Below are positions 10,505-19,790 of a DNA stretch of 64,000 nt, one piece after another. The notes under the pieces were generated by a model, which searched no databases, was not told the DNA's origin, and saw nothing but the letters and a program-made list of their open reading frames with translations. The translations under genes were made by a program, and so were the position numbers. This DNA comes from Clostridium pasteurianum BC1. GTDB taxonomy: Bacteria; Bacillota; Clostridia; Clostridiales; Clostridiaceae. The stretch covers positions 2,480,001-2,544,000 of the forward strand of contig NC_021182.1 of assembly GCF_000389635.1 (NCBI RefSeq), written 5' to 3'. Position 1 is the stretch's first letter. Every line of letters begins with the position of its first letter.

Positions 10505-11545
10505 ATGATTAACATATTAGATTTTGATTTAGCAGCTTTAAAAAACTGGATGAAGGAAAATGGAGAGAAAGAATTTAGAGCAAAACAAGTATTTAACTGG
10601 ATTTATAATGAAGTTTGGGATTTTTATAATATGAACAATATACCTAAATCTACAAAAGATAAATTAAATTCTTTTTTTTACATAGGTATTCCAGAATTAC
10701 TTGAAGTTTATGACTCAGAGGATAACAATACAAAAAAATTTTTGTATAGATACAAAGATGGAAGTATAATTGAATGTGTAGCAATGGAATATACTTATGG
10801 CAATTCAATTTGTGTTTCTACCCAGGTAGGTTGTAAAATGGGATGTAAATTTTGTGCTTCTACTATTGGCGGCATAATAAGAAATTTAACAGCTGGTGAA
10901 ATTACAGCTCAAATACTTAAAACTCAAAGTATAATTCATAAGAGAATTTCTAATGTAGTACTTATGGGAAGTGGGGAACCCTTAGACAATTATGAAAATG
11001 TAATTGCGTTTATAAATGATATAAATAATGATTATAGCCTAAACATAGGTCAAAGGCATATAACTTTGTCTACCTGTGGTATTGTTCCAAAAATATACGA
11101 TTTAGCAGATTTAAAACTTCAAATAACTCTAGCAATATCTCTCCACGCATCCAGTGATGAGGAAAGAAAAAAAATTATGCCTATAGCCAATAAATACAAT
11201 ATTCAGGAACTGATTAAGGCATGCACTTATTATATAAGTAAAACTAATAGGAGAATAACCTTTGAATATGCTCTTGTAAAAGGTATAAATGATAATGAAG
11301 ATAGTGCAAGAAAGCTTGGAGAATTGCTAAAAAATATTCTCTGTCATGTAAACTTAATACCGGTTAATACGGTTACAGAAAATAATTTTAAGAAACCTTC
11401 TAAGGAAAATATAAAGATTTTTAGTAATATACTAAATGATTTTGGTATTAATAATACTATAAGAAGAGAAATGGGAAGTGATATTAATGCCGCTTGTGGT
11501 CAGCTCAGAAGAAGTTATGCAAAGAGTATAGAAAAGAGGTGTTAA
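10505..11545 (+). CDS. rlmN: Dual-specificity 23S rRNA/tRNA C2-adenosine methyltransferase RlmN
   Basis: A radical SAM enzyme methylating A2503 of 23S rRNA and A37 of some tRNAs. The 4Fe-4S triad is CKMGCKFC near residue 110; the C-terminal methyl-carrying cysteine is in DINAACGQL. The length of 346 residues is normal. The PP2C phosphatase gene begins one base after its stop, starting the regulatory half of this operon. Confidence 0.96.
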   Translation: MINILDFDLAALKNWMKENGEKEFRAKQVFNWIYNEVWDFYNMNNIPKSTKDKLNSFFYIGIPELLEVYDSEDNNTKKFLYRYKDGSIIECVAMEYTYGNSICVSTQVGCKMGCKFCASTIGGIIRNLTAGEITAQILKTQSIIHKRISNVVLMGSGEPLDNYENVIAFINDINNDYSLNIGQRHITLSTCGIVPKIYDLADLKLQITLAISLHASSDEERKKIMPIANKYNIQELIKACTYYISKTNRRITFEYALVKGINDNEDSARKLGELLKNILCHVNLIPVNTVTENNFKKPSKENIKIFSNILNDFGINNTIRREMGSDINAACGQLRRSYAKSIEKRC

Positions 11546-11546
11546 A

Positions 11547-12290
11547 ATGGTTGGTATTTTAAGCGATATAGGCCTGTCTAGGAAGCTAAATGAAGATTAT
11601 GTGGGAACTTATGAAGATGATTTGAAGAAGGTTTATATAATTGCAGATGGAATGGGGGGACATAATGCAGGAGAAATTGCAAGTAAGATTGCTGTGGACT
11701 CTACCATTAAGTATATAAACAATTTAAGTGAATTTAATGATCCTGAAACTATTTTATGTGAAGCTATTAAGTCTGCAAACATTGATATTTATAATAAGTC
11801 TCAGGAGAACTCAAGTATGACAGGCATGGGGACTACAATTACAGCTTGTTTAATAATAAAAGATAGGTTGTTAGTTGCCAATGTAGGCGATAGCAGTTGC
11901 TTTATTGTAAAACCAAATGACATTATTAAGATTACTAAAGATCATTCACTAGTACAGCAATTGGTTGATTCTGGCAGTATTACAGAGGAAGAAGCAGTAA
12001 ACCATCCCAATAAAAATATTATAACTAGAGCTTTGGGAACCAATATAACTGTGGATGTAGATTTATTTTCTATAGACATAAAGGACATTTTGAAAGTTAT
12101 TTTGTGTACTGATGGCTTGACAAATGTTGTAAGTAAACATGAAATATATGATATAATAATAAAAAATAATAATAAAGATGCTTGTAATCAACTGGTTGAA
12201 CTTAGTAAAATGAAGGGCAGTAAGGATAATATATCTGTTATTATTTTTGAAGGAGAGTGTGAAAATGTTAGTAGGGACTACACTGAATAA
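11547..12290 (+). CDS. prpC: PP2C-type Ser/Thr protein phosphatase (Stp/PrpC)
   Basis: A metal-dependent serine/threonine phosphatase of 247 residues that reverses the action of the kinase encoded next to it. Metal-binding motifs DGMGGHNAGE, VGDSS and KDNISVI are present. The end overlaps the kinase start by 26 bases, which predicts coupled translation. The pairing with a PASTA kinase is standard in Firmicutes and governs cell-wall and translation targets. Confidence 0.95.
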   Translation: MVGILSDIGLSRKLNEDYVGTYEDDLKKVYIIADGMGGHNAGEIASKIAVDSTIKYINNLSEFNDPETILCEAIKSANIDIYNKSQENSSMTGMGTTITACLIIKDRLLVANVGDSSCFIVKPNDIIKITKDHSLVQQLVDSGSITEEEAVNHPNKNIITRALGTNITVDVDLFSIDIKDILKVILCTDGLTNVVSKHEIYDIIIKNNNKDACNQLVELSKMKGSKDNISVIIFEGECENVSRDYTE

Positions 12291-14352
12291 TAGATATGAA
12301 CTTCTTGAAAAAATAGGTGAAGGCGGAACAGCAGTAGTATATAAGGCTAAATGTCATCTTTTAAATCGTTTTGTTGCAGTAAAAGTTTTAAAAGATGAAT
12401 TGGCTAGTGATAAAGAATTTGTAGAAAAGTTTAAGAGAGAAGCATCATCTGCCGCTAGCTTATCAAGCAATAATATTGTAAATACTTATGATGTGGGAAC
12501 TGAAAATAATATAAATTACATTGTGCTAGAATATATTAAAGGTAAAACTTTAAAACAGATTATTACTGAAGAGGGGAATTTAAGCTGGAAAAAAGCTGTG
12601 AATATAAGTAGACAAATTGCTTCAGCTCTTGATTGTGCACATAAAAACAATATTGTACATAGAGATATAAAACCACACAATATCCTAGTTACGGAAGATG
12701 GTATTGTAAAGGTTGCTGACTTTGGAATAGCTAAAGCATCTGACTCGGTTACCATTACTAATAGTAATAAAATAATGGGTTCAGCTCATTATCTATCTCC
12801 AGAGCAGGCTAAGGGAATAGTGGTTGATGGAAGAACGGATATATATTCACTAGGTATAGTTATATATGAAATGCTTACAGGAAAAGTTCCCTATGATGCT
12901 GAAAGTCCAGTGTCTGTTGCTTTAAAACATATTCAAGATCCAGTTATACCTCCACAGAATATTAATGCTAACATACCAAATAATTTAAATAATCTTGTAT
13001 TAAAGTGCATGGAAAAAAATCCTGTGTCTAGATATCAAAATGCCAAAGAGCTTATAGAGGATTTAGATAAATTAAATAATAATTCAAATTTTGATAATCA
13101 GACTCTAAAAGATGATTATACTAGAGTTATGGATCCAATTAAGGACACTGCACAATTTACTCCTTTGGGAAATACCAATAATTTAAGTAAAGAAAATCTA
13201 CAGGATGAAATAAAAAAGAATTCTTATACTCCAGAAGAAAATAAAGAGAACGAAGAAGAAAAACAGGATAAGGAAATCCCACATAAAAGAGTAAGTCCAG
13301 TATTAAAGAATAAAAAAAGTTTGATAATGGCTACAATTATTGCCATAGTGGCTATTATAGTGGTTGTGGTAGGCTTAAAGTTAGGTGAAAGTGCAGCAAG
13401 TGTTACAGCGAAAAGTGGAAAAGTTCCCAATATTATAGGAATGATGCAAGATAAAGCTAAAACTCTTGTGGAAAGTGAAGGTTTTAAATTTACCATAGCT
13501 GGAACTGAAAAGAATGATAAGCCTAAGGGGACTGTAATAGCGAGTTATCCTAATGTGGGAGATGCTGTTAATAAGGGAGATTCTATAAGAGTGACTATAA
13601 GTTCAGGTCCTGATCAATCTGTTGTGCCTGATGTGGGAGGATTGGATTTGGAAAAGGCGAAGGAAGTAATTCAAAATGCTGGATGTACCGTAGGAGATGT
13701 AAGTAAAGACTATAGTGACAGCCCTGTCAATACAGTTACAAGCATTAATCCTATTGCAGGAACTACTGTAGACAAAGGTAGTGCTATTAGTATGGTTATA
13801 AGTATGGGACCAAGAATAAAACAATCCGTTGTACCTTCTGTAAAAGGGAAGTCTCAGGATGAGGCAGTAGCAGCATTGAGCAATAAAAACCTTTTAGCAA
13901 ATGTAATACCCAGGGAGACTCAGGATAGCAATCAAAATAATATTGTAGCAGATCAGGATATACCAGCAGGAACTAAGTTAAATCAAGGCTCTAAAGTAAC
14001 TATAGCCGTTTATAAATATACTCCACCAGCAGCTGTAATGCCATCTGTAAAGGGAGTGTCACAGGATGTAGCCATAGCCAACTTGAATAGTGAAAATATA
14101 GCTTCTAATGTGTCTTACAAGATTACTCAGGATAAAAATCAGAATAATGTTGTAGCTGAGCAGGATATACAACCGGGGACTAAATTAAATCCAGGGGATA
14201 AGGTAAACTTAACTGTTTATCAATATACAGCGCCAAAAGATACTAATTCTACGGGAGATAACAACACTGTAAACAATACAGTTACAAATAATTCAACTGC
14301 AAATAATCCAACTGCAAATAATCCAGATGAAAACAAAAAAGTTAAAAAATGA
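12265..14352 (+). CDS. prkC: PASTA-domain Ser/Thr protein kinase (PrkC/Stk1)
   Basis: A membrane Hanks-type kinase of about 695 residues. The cytoplasmic kinase domain has GEGGTAVVYKA, HRDIKPHNIL and DFGIAKA. A single transmembrane helix lies near residues 352-373. Four extracellular PASTA repeats follow, then an Asn/Thr-rich tail. PASTA domains bind muropeptides and link wall state or germination to phosphorylation. The ATG at 12265 follows GGAGAG; the upstream ATG-like start lies inside prpC and lacks a site. Confidence 0.95.
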   Translation: MLVGTTLNNRYELLEKIGEGGTAVVYKAKCHLLNRFVAVKVLKDELASDKEFVEKFKREASSAASLSSNNIVNTYDVGTENNINYIVLEYIKGKTLKQIITEEGNLSWKKAVNISRQIASALDCAHKNNIVHRDIKPHNILVTEDGIVKVADFGIAKASDSVTITNSNKIMGSAHYLSPEQAKGIVVDGRTDIYSLGIVIYEMLTGKVPYDAESPVSVALKHIQDPVIPPQNINANIPNNLNNLVLKCMEKNPVSRYQNAKELIEDLDKLNNNSNFDNQTLKDDYTRVMDPIKDTAQFTPLGNTNNLSKENLQDEIKKNSYTPEENKENEEEKQDKEIPHKRVSPVLKNKKSLIMATIIAIVAIIVVVVGLKLGESAASVTAKSGKVPNIIGMMQDKAKTLVESEGFKFTIAGTEKNDKPKGTVIASYPNVGDAVNKGDSIRVTISSGPDQSVVPDVGGLDLEKAKEVIQNAGCTVGDVSKDYSDSPVNTVTSINPIAGTTVDKGSAISMVISMGPRIKQSVVPSVKGKSQDEAVAALSNKNLLANVIPRETQDSNQNNIVADQDIPAGTKLNQGSKVTIAVYKYTPPAAVMPSVKGVSQDVAIANLNSENIASNVSYKITQDKNQNNVVAEQDIQPGTKLNPGDKVNLTVYQYTAPKDTNSTGDNNTVNNTVTNNSTANNPTANNPDENKKVKK

Positions 14353-14422
14353 AAGTCACATTTTTTTAGAAGATAAATATTATTTGTAAAATTGTGTTAC
14401 TATTAAAACTTAGGGAGGCATA

Positions 14423-15292
14423 ATGCAAGGAATAATTGTAAAAGGTATAGGCGGTTTTTATTATGTAAAAGTAGCTAATGAAATATATGAATGTAAGGCA
14501 AGGGGAAAGTTCAGGCATAATGAACTTTCCCCCTTAGTAGGAGATAATGTTGTAATAGAGCTGGACAGGGATAATAAAGGTTTTATTAAGGAAATATGTA
14601 CTAGAACTTCAATGCTTATAAGACCATCTATAGCAAATGTAACTCAAGCCTTTATAGTATTTGCTGTTCGTAATCCTGATTTTAATATGGACTTATTGAA
14701 TAAATTTTTAGTTCTCTGTGAAATCAATAAATTAAAAGTTGTAATATGTTTTAATAAAATTGATTTGGCTGATAAACATGAAATAGAAACTACTGTTTTA
14801 TTAGTAAAAAGTATAGGCTATGAAATAATCTATTTGAATGCAAAATTAGGTCAGGGCATAGATAATATTAAAAATCATTTAAAAGAAAATATTACTGTAT
14901 TTTGTGGACCTTCAGGAGTAGGTAAATCTACTATATTAAATTCTGTAGTAGGTCATTTGGCTATGGAAACAGGAGATATAAGTGAAAAATTAAAGAGAGG
15001 TAAACATACTACAAGGCATTGTGAACTTTTAGAAATAGAGGGTGGGTATGTAGCTGACTCACCTGGCTTTTCTTCTTTAGACATAGGTTTTATAAAAAAA
15101 GAAGAATTACAAAGATGTTTTCCTGAATTTGAAGATTATTATGATTCATGTAAATTTTCCACTTGCATGCATTATAAGGAACCAGGATGTGCGGTAAAAG
15201 AAGCTGTAGAAGCTGGTAAAATAAATGAGAATAGATACAAATTTTATTTAAAAACACTTGAAGAAATTTTAAATAGGAGGGAATGGAAATGA
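14423..15292 (+). CDS. rsgA: Ribosome small-subunit GTPase RsgA
   Basis: A circularly permuted GTPase that matures the 30S subunit, 289 residues. An OB fold at the N-terminus is followed by NKIDLAD (G4) before GPSGVGKST (G1), which is the permuted order. A C-terminal zinc site SCKFSTCMHYKEPGC is intact. The stop overlaps the rpe start (ATGA). Confidence 0.96.
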   Translation: MQGIIVKGIGGFYYVKVANEIYECKARGKFRHNELSPLVGDNVVIELDRDNKGFIKEICTRTSMLIRPSIANVTQAFIVFAVRNPDFNMDLLNKFLVLCEINKLKVVICFNKIDLADKHEIETTVLLVKSIGYEIIYLNAKLGQGIDNIKNHLKENITVFCGPSGVGKSTILNSVVGHLAMETGDISEKLKRGKHTTRHCELLEIEGGYVADSPGFSSLDIGFIKKEELQRCFPEFEDYYDSCKFSTCMHYKEPGCAVKEAVEAGKINENRYKFYLKTLEEILNRREWK

Positions 15293-15939
15293 TAAAATTA
15301 TCTCCATCTATACTATCTGCGGATTTATCAAAGCTTGGAGAAGATGTTATTGCTTTAGAAAAATTTGGAGCAGATATGATACATATTGATGTAATGGACG
15401 GAAAATTTGTTCCAAATATATCTTTTGGTATGCCTATTATTAAAGCTATACGAAAAATATCAAAATTAAATTTTGATGTGCATTTGATGATTGAAGAGCC
15501 ATCTAGATATATAGAAGATTTTGCTGTGGCTGGTGCGGATATTATAACTATTCACTATGAAAGTGATATACATTTGGATAGAACAATAAAATATATAAAG
15601 AGTTTTGGTAAAAAAGCTGGTATTGCCATAAATCCTGCAACGCCTATATCAGTATTAGAATGTATTATAGAAGAAGTAGATATGATACTTATAATGTCTG
15701 TTAATCCTGGTTTTGGTGGGCAAAGTTTTATAAATTACACTTTAAATAAAATAAGTCAGCTTAAAAAGATTGCTGACAAATATAATCCATCTCTTATGAT
15801 TGAAGTGGATGGAGGAATAAATGCTGATAATATAAAAGCAGTTGTAGATGCTGGTGCTAATGTCATTGTAGCAGGTTCAGCAGTTTTTAGGAACAATGAA
15901 ATAGAGAAAAATATAAGAACTTTAAAAGAAGGCATTTGA
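15289..15939 (+). CDS. rpe: Ribulose-phosphate 3-epimerase
   Basis: Interconverts ribulose-5-P and xylulose-5-P in the pentose phosphate pathway. It is a TIM barrel of about 216 residues with metal-site motifs HIDVMDGKFVPN, DVHLMIEEP and MSVNPGFGGQSF. The ATG at 15289 is 7 nt after GGAGGG; the ATG at 15283 is too close to that site. thiN starts one base after its stop. Confidence 0.96.
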   Translation: MIKLSPSILSADLSKLGEDVIALEKFGADMIHIDVMDGKFVPNISFGMPIIKAIRKISKLNFDVHLMIEEPSRYIEDFAVAGADIITIHYESDIHLDRTIKYIKSFGKKAGIAINPATPISVLECIIEEVDMILIMSVNPGFGGQSFINYTLNKISQLKKIADKYNPSLMIEVDGGINADNIKAVVDAGANVIVAGSAVFRNNEIEKNIRTLKEGI

Positions 15940-15940
15940 T

Positions 15941-16576
15941 ATGAAGGTAATTATCGTTTCTGGAGGTAAACCTCCTGAGGAACAAACCTTAAGAAACTAT
16001 TTAGATAATGAAACCTATATTATAAGTGCAGATAGTGGAGCAAATACATTGTATAAGTATAGTATAGTGCCTAATATTATACTAGGAGATTTTGACTCAA
16101 TACATAGTAATGTGCTTAATTATTTTCAGAAAGTGGGATGTAAAACAATTTCCTATCCAGCAGAAAAAAATTTTACTGATACTGAAGCAGCTATAGAGGA
16201 GGCTATTAAACTTAATCCTCAAGAAGTTTTACTTTTTGGATGTACAGGTAGCCGATTAGATCACACTTTAGCTAATTTAGGTTTATTGCATAAATGTTTA
16301 AATAATAATATAAAGGCTTATATTATAGATGAAAATAATATAATATCTCTTCACCATAAAGACTTTGAGGTTAAAGGAAAGAGAGGAGAATTATTTTCAT
16401 TACAAGCCTTTGGACATGTAGTAAATAATTTATCAATTCTTAGGGCAAAATATGAACTTTATAATTATGATTTGAAATTTGGAGATCCAAGAACAGTATC
16501 TAATGAGTTACTAGATCTTCCAGTTTCTATTACTTTTAAAAGTGGAATATTAATACTTATTAAAGCTAGAGATTAA
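15941..16576 (+). CDS. thiN: Thiamine diphosphokinase
   Basis: Transfers pyrophosphate from ATP to thiamine, making TPP. The 211-residue protein carries the substrate-site segments DSGANTLYKY, GDFDS, TDTEAAIEEA and GCTGSRLDHTLANL. This is the last gene of the rsmB-to-thiN run before the spoVM/rpmB region, as in B. subtilis (yloS). Confidence 0.94.
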   Translation: MKVIIVSGGKPPEEQTLRNYLDNETYIISADSGANTLYKYSIVPNIILGDFDSIHSNVLNYFQKVGCKTISYPAEKNFTDTEAAIEEAIKLNPQEVLLFGCTGSRLDHTLANLGLLHKCLNNNIKAYIIDENNIISLHHKDFEVKGKRGELFSLQAFGHVVNNLSILRAKYELYNYDLKFGDPRTVSNELLDLPVSITFKSGILILIKARD

Positions 16577-16646
16577 AATTTAAGTATTAGGTTACAATTT
16601 AGACTATACATCTATACATTTCATTAATAACGGCTAATATTTAAAT

Positions 16647-16705
16647 AAGGCATATTCAAATAAATAACTAGTCAGTATGCTAGCATCTTTGGCTTACTAA
16701 TTATC
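16647..16705 (+). repeat. Internally deleted copy of repeat family A
   Basis: The left end matches the 37741 copy through GTATGCTAGC, then jumps straight to the right-end sequence ATCTTTGRCTTACTA. The internal ~100 nt present in the full copies is missing, as in deletion derivatives of a MITE. It lies in the 293-nt gap between thiN and the next gene. Confidence 0.7.
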
Positions 16706-16740
16706 TTCATAATAAAATACCTATTTTATTATGAAGATAA
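16701..16740. terminator. Long perfect inverted repeat after thiN
   Basis: A 19-bp perfect inverted repeat (arms 16701-16719 and 16722-16740) with a 2-nt loop, immediately following the repeat A remnant. It could fold as a hairpin in RNA or cruciform in DNA. A second hairpin with arms AAAACTTCTAAG and CTTAGAAGTTTT and a T-rich tail follows at about 16768-16806 and is the better terminator for thiN. Confidence 0.55.
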
Positions 16741-16869
16741 ATTGTTGTAATATATATGACAGAGCATAAAAACTTCTAAGATAAAAAACTTAGAAGTTTT
16801 TTATTTTTAGGAAATAAACGACAGTAGCCATCATATAATATTAATGGAGTAATAATGGAGGTAATTAAA

Positions 16870-17043
16870 TTGACAAGAAAACATAATAAGCTAAAAAGAA
16901 AAAAATGGGGAATAATAGTTGCCTCTATTGGTGCAGGCATTATAATAACTTTTATTATTCCAGTTTGGGGTTGGATTATGGCAGTTGGGGCTGGCCTTAT
17001 CTACGGAGGCTGGTGCTTAATTAATAATTCACATGATGATTAA
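16870..17043 (+). CDS. Small two-helix membrane protein upstream of spoVM
   Basis: A 57-residue protein: a short Arg/Lys-rich start (TRKHNKLKRKKWG) followed by two hydrophobic segments separated by PVWGW. I do not recognise a named family. The GGAGG site lies inside an apparent earlier ATG (16855), so the TTG at 16870 is the likely start. It is 16 nt upstream of spoVM and probably cotranscribed, which makes a sporulation role possible but unproven. Confidence 0.7.
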   Translation: MTRKHNKLKRKKWGIIVASIGAGIIITFIIPVWGWIMAVGAGLIYGGWCLINNSHDD

Positions 17044-17059
17044 CCAAGGGAGGATTTAT

Positions 17060-17128
17060 ATGAAAATTTTTGCTTTTAAGCTTCCAAAATTTTTATCTTC
17101 AGTAATAAGAATTTTTATAAGAAAATAA
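17060..17128 (+). CDS. spoVM: Stage V sporulation protein SpoVM
   Basis: A 22-codon gene encoding MKIFAFKLPKFLSSVIRI followed by FIRK. It closely resembles B. subtilis SpoVM (26 residues), an amphipathic helix that marks the convex forespore membrane and anchors SpoIVA for coat assembly. The LPKF turn with its proline is conserved. A strong GGGAGGA is 7 nt before the ATG. Position between thiN and rpmB equals that in B. subtilis. Standard ORF callers miss it because of length. Confidence 0.88.
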   Translation: MKIFAFKLPKFLSSVIRIFIRK

Positions 17129-17167
17129 GGCATCTTTCACTTGTTATTTATTTTCAGATACCCAGGT

Positions 17168-17213
17168 AAAAATAAGAAATGCAATTGCATAGGCAATTGC
17201 ATTTCTTATTTTT
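17168..17213. terminator. Bidirectional terminator between spoVM and rpmB
   Basis: A perfect 21-bp inverted repeat (arms 17168-17188 and 17193-17213) with a 4-nt loop, A-rich on one side and T-rich on the other, between converging genes. Confidence 0.85.
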
Positions 17214-17340
17214 ATCCGATGACTATCCGCCCTAATACTACCATCTTTCTTATTAAAAATGGTAGTAAAGAGTGGTTACGTCCCTGGATAACGATTTCTA
17301 AGTATCATAAATACTAATACTAAGAACTTTGTTTATATAG
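17211..17340 (+). repeat. Dispersed structured repeat family B, copy 1
   Basis: Begins TTTATCCGATGACTA and contains CCTGGATAACG. Outer arms TTATCC/GGATAA and an inner stem ACTACCAT/ATGGTAGT can pair. A second hairpin (TTCTAAGTAT with ATACTAAGAA) follows. The right end overlaps the last codons of rpmB. Related copies are at 28841 and 33875, all in the same orientation. Confidence 0.75.
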
Positions 17341-17524
17341 CACGTTGAACCTTACCTGAACGAAGGCATCTTGTACATACATGTATTGTTCTTGGTGTTC
17401 CATTTACGATTGCTTTAACTTTCTTTACATTAGGAAGCCAAGTTCTTTTTGATTGACGATGTGAATGACTGTACTGAACTCCTGCTACTAGTCCTTTATC
17501 ACATATATCACATTTTCTTGACAT
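17333..17524 (-). CDS. rpmB: 50S ribosomal protein L28
   Basis: A 63-residue ribosomal protein with the pattern SRKCDICDKGLVAGVQYSHS, two cysteine pairs (CDIC and the CTRCLRSGKV region) and the basic RTWLPNVKKVKAI segment. It is transcribed away from asp23, as in many Firmicutes. AGGAGGTG precedes the ATG. The last codons and stop are within a repeat B copy. Confidence 0.95.
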   Translation of the reverse strand: MSRKCDICDKGLVAGVQYSHSHRQSKRTWLPNVKKVKAIVNGTPRTIHVCTRCLRSGKVQRAI

Positions 17525-17577
17525 TAAAAAACACCTCCTCGAATGAAGCTATAAACTTCATAATTAACACAAACATT

Positions 17578-17607
17578 ATTTTATCATACTAAATGCAAAT
17601 TATGCAA
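17578..17607 (-). promoter_or_regulatory. Putative rpmB promoter
   Basis: On the minus strand TTGCAT (17602-17607), 18-nt spacer, TAAAAT (17578-17583), about 55 nt before the rpmB ATG. Confidence 0.4.
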
Positions 17608-17647
17608 GAAAAAAATAAGTAATCTGAAGACAATTGGATTAAATTTC

Positions 17648-17676
17648 TTGAATTATTAGTAAGTTTAATATAGAAT
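17648..17676 (+). promoter_or_regulatory. Putative promoter for asp23-yloV
   Basis: TTGAAT (17648-17653), 17-nt spacer, TAGAAT (17671-17676), 33 nt before the gene. Confidence 0.45.
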
Positions 17677-17708
17677 ATTTATATGGTACAGAATAAGGAG
17701 GAGTTAGA

Positions 17709-18056
17709 ATGATGGGTATAGCCAATGAAAATGGATCCATTAACTATTCAGTTGATGTTCTTGCTAATATTGTAGGTATCTCTACTATGGAATGTTACGG
17801 TGTTGTTGGTATGGCTTCAAAAAATGCCAGTGATGGTTTTTGGGAACTAATTAAAGGAGAAAATTTAAGTAAAGGTGTAAAAATAAACTCAAAAGATAAT
17901 AATATTAATATAGAACTATATATCATTGTAGAATATGGTACAAAAATTTCTGTTATAGCAAATAATATAATTCAAAAAATAAAATACAATGTAGAGAATT
18001 ATACAGGACTTAAAGTCTCTAGCATAACAGTTAACGTTCAGGGTGTTAGAGTCTAG
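17709..18056 (+). CDS. Asp23/Gls24 family envelope stress protein (YloU-like)
   Basis: A 115-residue Asp23/Gls24-like protein: the NYSVDVLANIVGISTMECYGVVGM segment and the terminal SSITVNVQGVRV are typical. Members form membrane-associated scaffolds or stress proteins. It is paired with the DhaL/DegV kinase gene yloV, 12 nt downstream, as in B. subtilis yloU-yloV. AAGGAGGAG precedes the ATG. Confidence 0.9.
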   Translation: MMGIANENGSINYSVDVLANIVGISTMECYGVVGMASKNASDGFWELIKGENLSKGVKINSKDNNINIELYIIVEYGTKISVIANNIIQKIKYNVENYTGLKVSSITVNVQGVRV

Positions 18057-18068
18057 GGAGGTAAAAAA

Positions 18069-19721
18069 TTGGAATACTTAAAGATAGACGGCTATAGATT
18101 TTACAATATGATGACAAATGCATGCAATAAGTTAGAAGAACAGAGAGAATTTGTTAACTCATTGAATGTTTTTCCGGTGCCGGATGGTGACACAGGAACT
18201 AATATGTCTATGACCTTTAGAAGTGCCGTTTCTGAGATTAAAGCCAAAGAAGAAAATTGTCCCATTTCTCAGGTGTCAAAGCAACTCTCAAAGGGAGCGT
18301 TAATGGGTGCTAGAGGAAATTCAGGAGTTATTTTATCTCAAATATTAAGGGGTATGGCTATAGGCTTAGGTGACATTGAGGAAGCTAATTGTCATGAATT
18401 TGCCAATAGTCTTCTTGAGGGCTGTAAGTCCGCTTATAAAGCTGTTATGAGACCTACAGAGGGAACTATTCTTACTATCGTTAAAGCAGCAGGAGAAAAG
18501 GCAATAAATAGTAAAGAGGAAAACATAACTGCATTAATGCAGGAGGTTTGTAAGCATTGTGAAGAAGTTTTAAATAAAACTCCTGATATGCTTCCAGTAT
18601 TAAAAAAGGCAAATGTAGTAGATGCTGGTGGAATGGGGTTTTTAATAATACTTAGAGGTATGTATGAAGCCCTTAATAACAATATAGAAGTTTCTTTAGC
18701 GGAAAAAAAGGAACATATATCAGAAAATTTTATGCATCAGCAGGATATAGATCCATCACAAATAAAATTTGGATATTGTACTGAATTTTTTATTAAGTCC
18801 AAAGGGGCAGATCTAGAAGCTTTTAAAAAGGATTTAGCACCTTATGGTGATTCTATGATTGTAGTAGGTGAGGATGAGATTATAAAGATTCATATTCATA
18901 CAAATGATCCTGGACTCATTTTATCTAAAGCATTGAAATTAGGAGAACTTTCTAAGATAAAAATTGATAATATGAGAGAACAGCACAGACGTATTTTAGA
19001 GGCTGAATACCCCGCTGAAAATCAGGTTGTAAGTAATGAAATCGTTGAGAAAAATGATGATTTAAAAAAATATGCATTTATTTCCGTTGCATCTGGTAAA
19101 GGAATAATAGAAATATTCAGGGATTTAGGAGTGGACTATGTAATTGAAGGCGGCCAGACAATGAATCCAAGTACACAGGATATTCTTGGTTCTATTAACA
19201 AATTAAATGCAGAAAACATATTTGTATTGCCAAATAATAAGAACATAATAATGGCTGCCACTCAAGCTGCTGAACTTAGCGATAAGAATATCGTAGTAAT
19301 ACCTACAAAAACTATCCCACAAGGTATAACTTGTGTTACAGAATTCAATGAATATGAAGATACTAATATAAATATAGATAACATGACTAAAGCAATGTCA
19401 AAGGTTGGTACTGGAGCAATAACTTATGCTGTAAGGGATACAGAGATCAATGGTAAATGTATTAAGCAAGGAGATATTTTAGGTTTAATAGAAGGTGAGA
19501 TTAAGGAAGTTGGCAATGACAGCTGTGGTATTTGCGAAAGCTTAATAAAACAAATGGTAAATAAAGATAGTGAGCTTATCTCATTATATTACGGATATGA
19601 ATGTGAGGAAACTGAAGTTAAAGATTTAGTTAATAGGATAGAAAAAGCCTATCCAGAATTGGATGTTCAATATATTAATGGACAGCAGCCTTTGTATTAT
19701 TTTATAATTTCAGTTGAATAA
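18069..19721 (+). CDS. DAK2 domain fatty-acid kinase-like protein (YloV/FakA)
   Basis: A 550-residue protein with an N-terminal DhaL ATP-binding domain (VPDGDTGTNMS, GARGNSGVILSQILRG) and a C-terminal DegV-like region. The FakA family phosphorylates fatty acids bound to a FakB protein, feeding phospholipid synthesis via PlsX/PlsY; plsX is at 30188. No fakB is in the window. The start is a TTG after GGGAGG. Confidence 0.9.
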   Translation: MEYLKIDGYRFYNMMTNACNKLEEQREFVNSLNVFPVPDGDTGTNMSMTFRSAVSEIKAKEENCPISQVSKQLSKGALMGARGNSGVILSQILRGMAIGLGDIEEANCHEFANSLLEGCKSAYKAVMRPTEGTILTIVKAAGEKAINSKEENITALMQEVCKHCEEVLNKTPDMLPVLKKANVVDAGGMGFLIILRGMYEALNNNIEVSLAEKKEHISENFMHQQDIDPSQIKFGYCTEFFIKSKGADLEAFKKDLAPYGDSMIVVGEDEIIKIHIHTNDPGLILSKALKLGELSKIKIDNMREQHRRILEAEYPAENQVVSNEIVEKNDDLKKYAFISVASGKGIIEIFRDLGVDYVIEGGQTMNPSTQDILGSINKLNAENIFVLPNNKNIIMAATQAAELSDKNIVVIPTKTIPQGITCVTEFNEYEDTNINIDNMTKAMSKVGTGAITYAVRDTEINGKCIKQGDILGLIEGEIKEVGNDSCGICESLIKQMVNKDSELISLYYGYECEETEVKDLVNRIEKAYPELDVQYINGQQPLYYFIISVE

Positions 19722-19744
19722 AAAAAGCCTAAGGGCTTTTTTTA
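19720..19744 (+). terminator. Intrinsic terminator after yloV
   Basis: Stem AAAAAAGCC / GGCTTTTTT, loop TAAG, continuing into T residues. Confidence 0.85.
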
Positions 19745-19790
19745 TTACAAATAAACAACAAAACTTGATTTTTTAAGATAGGAGTTTCTA

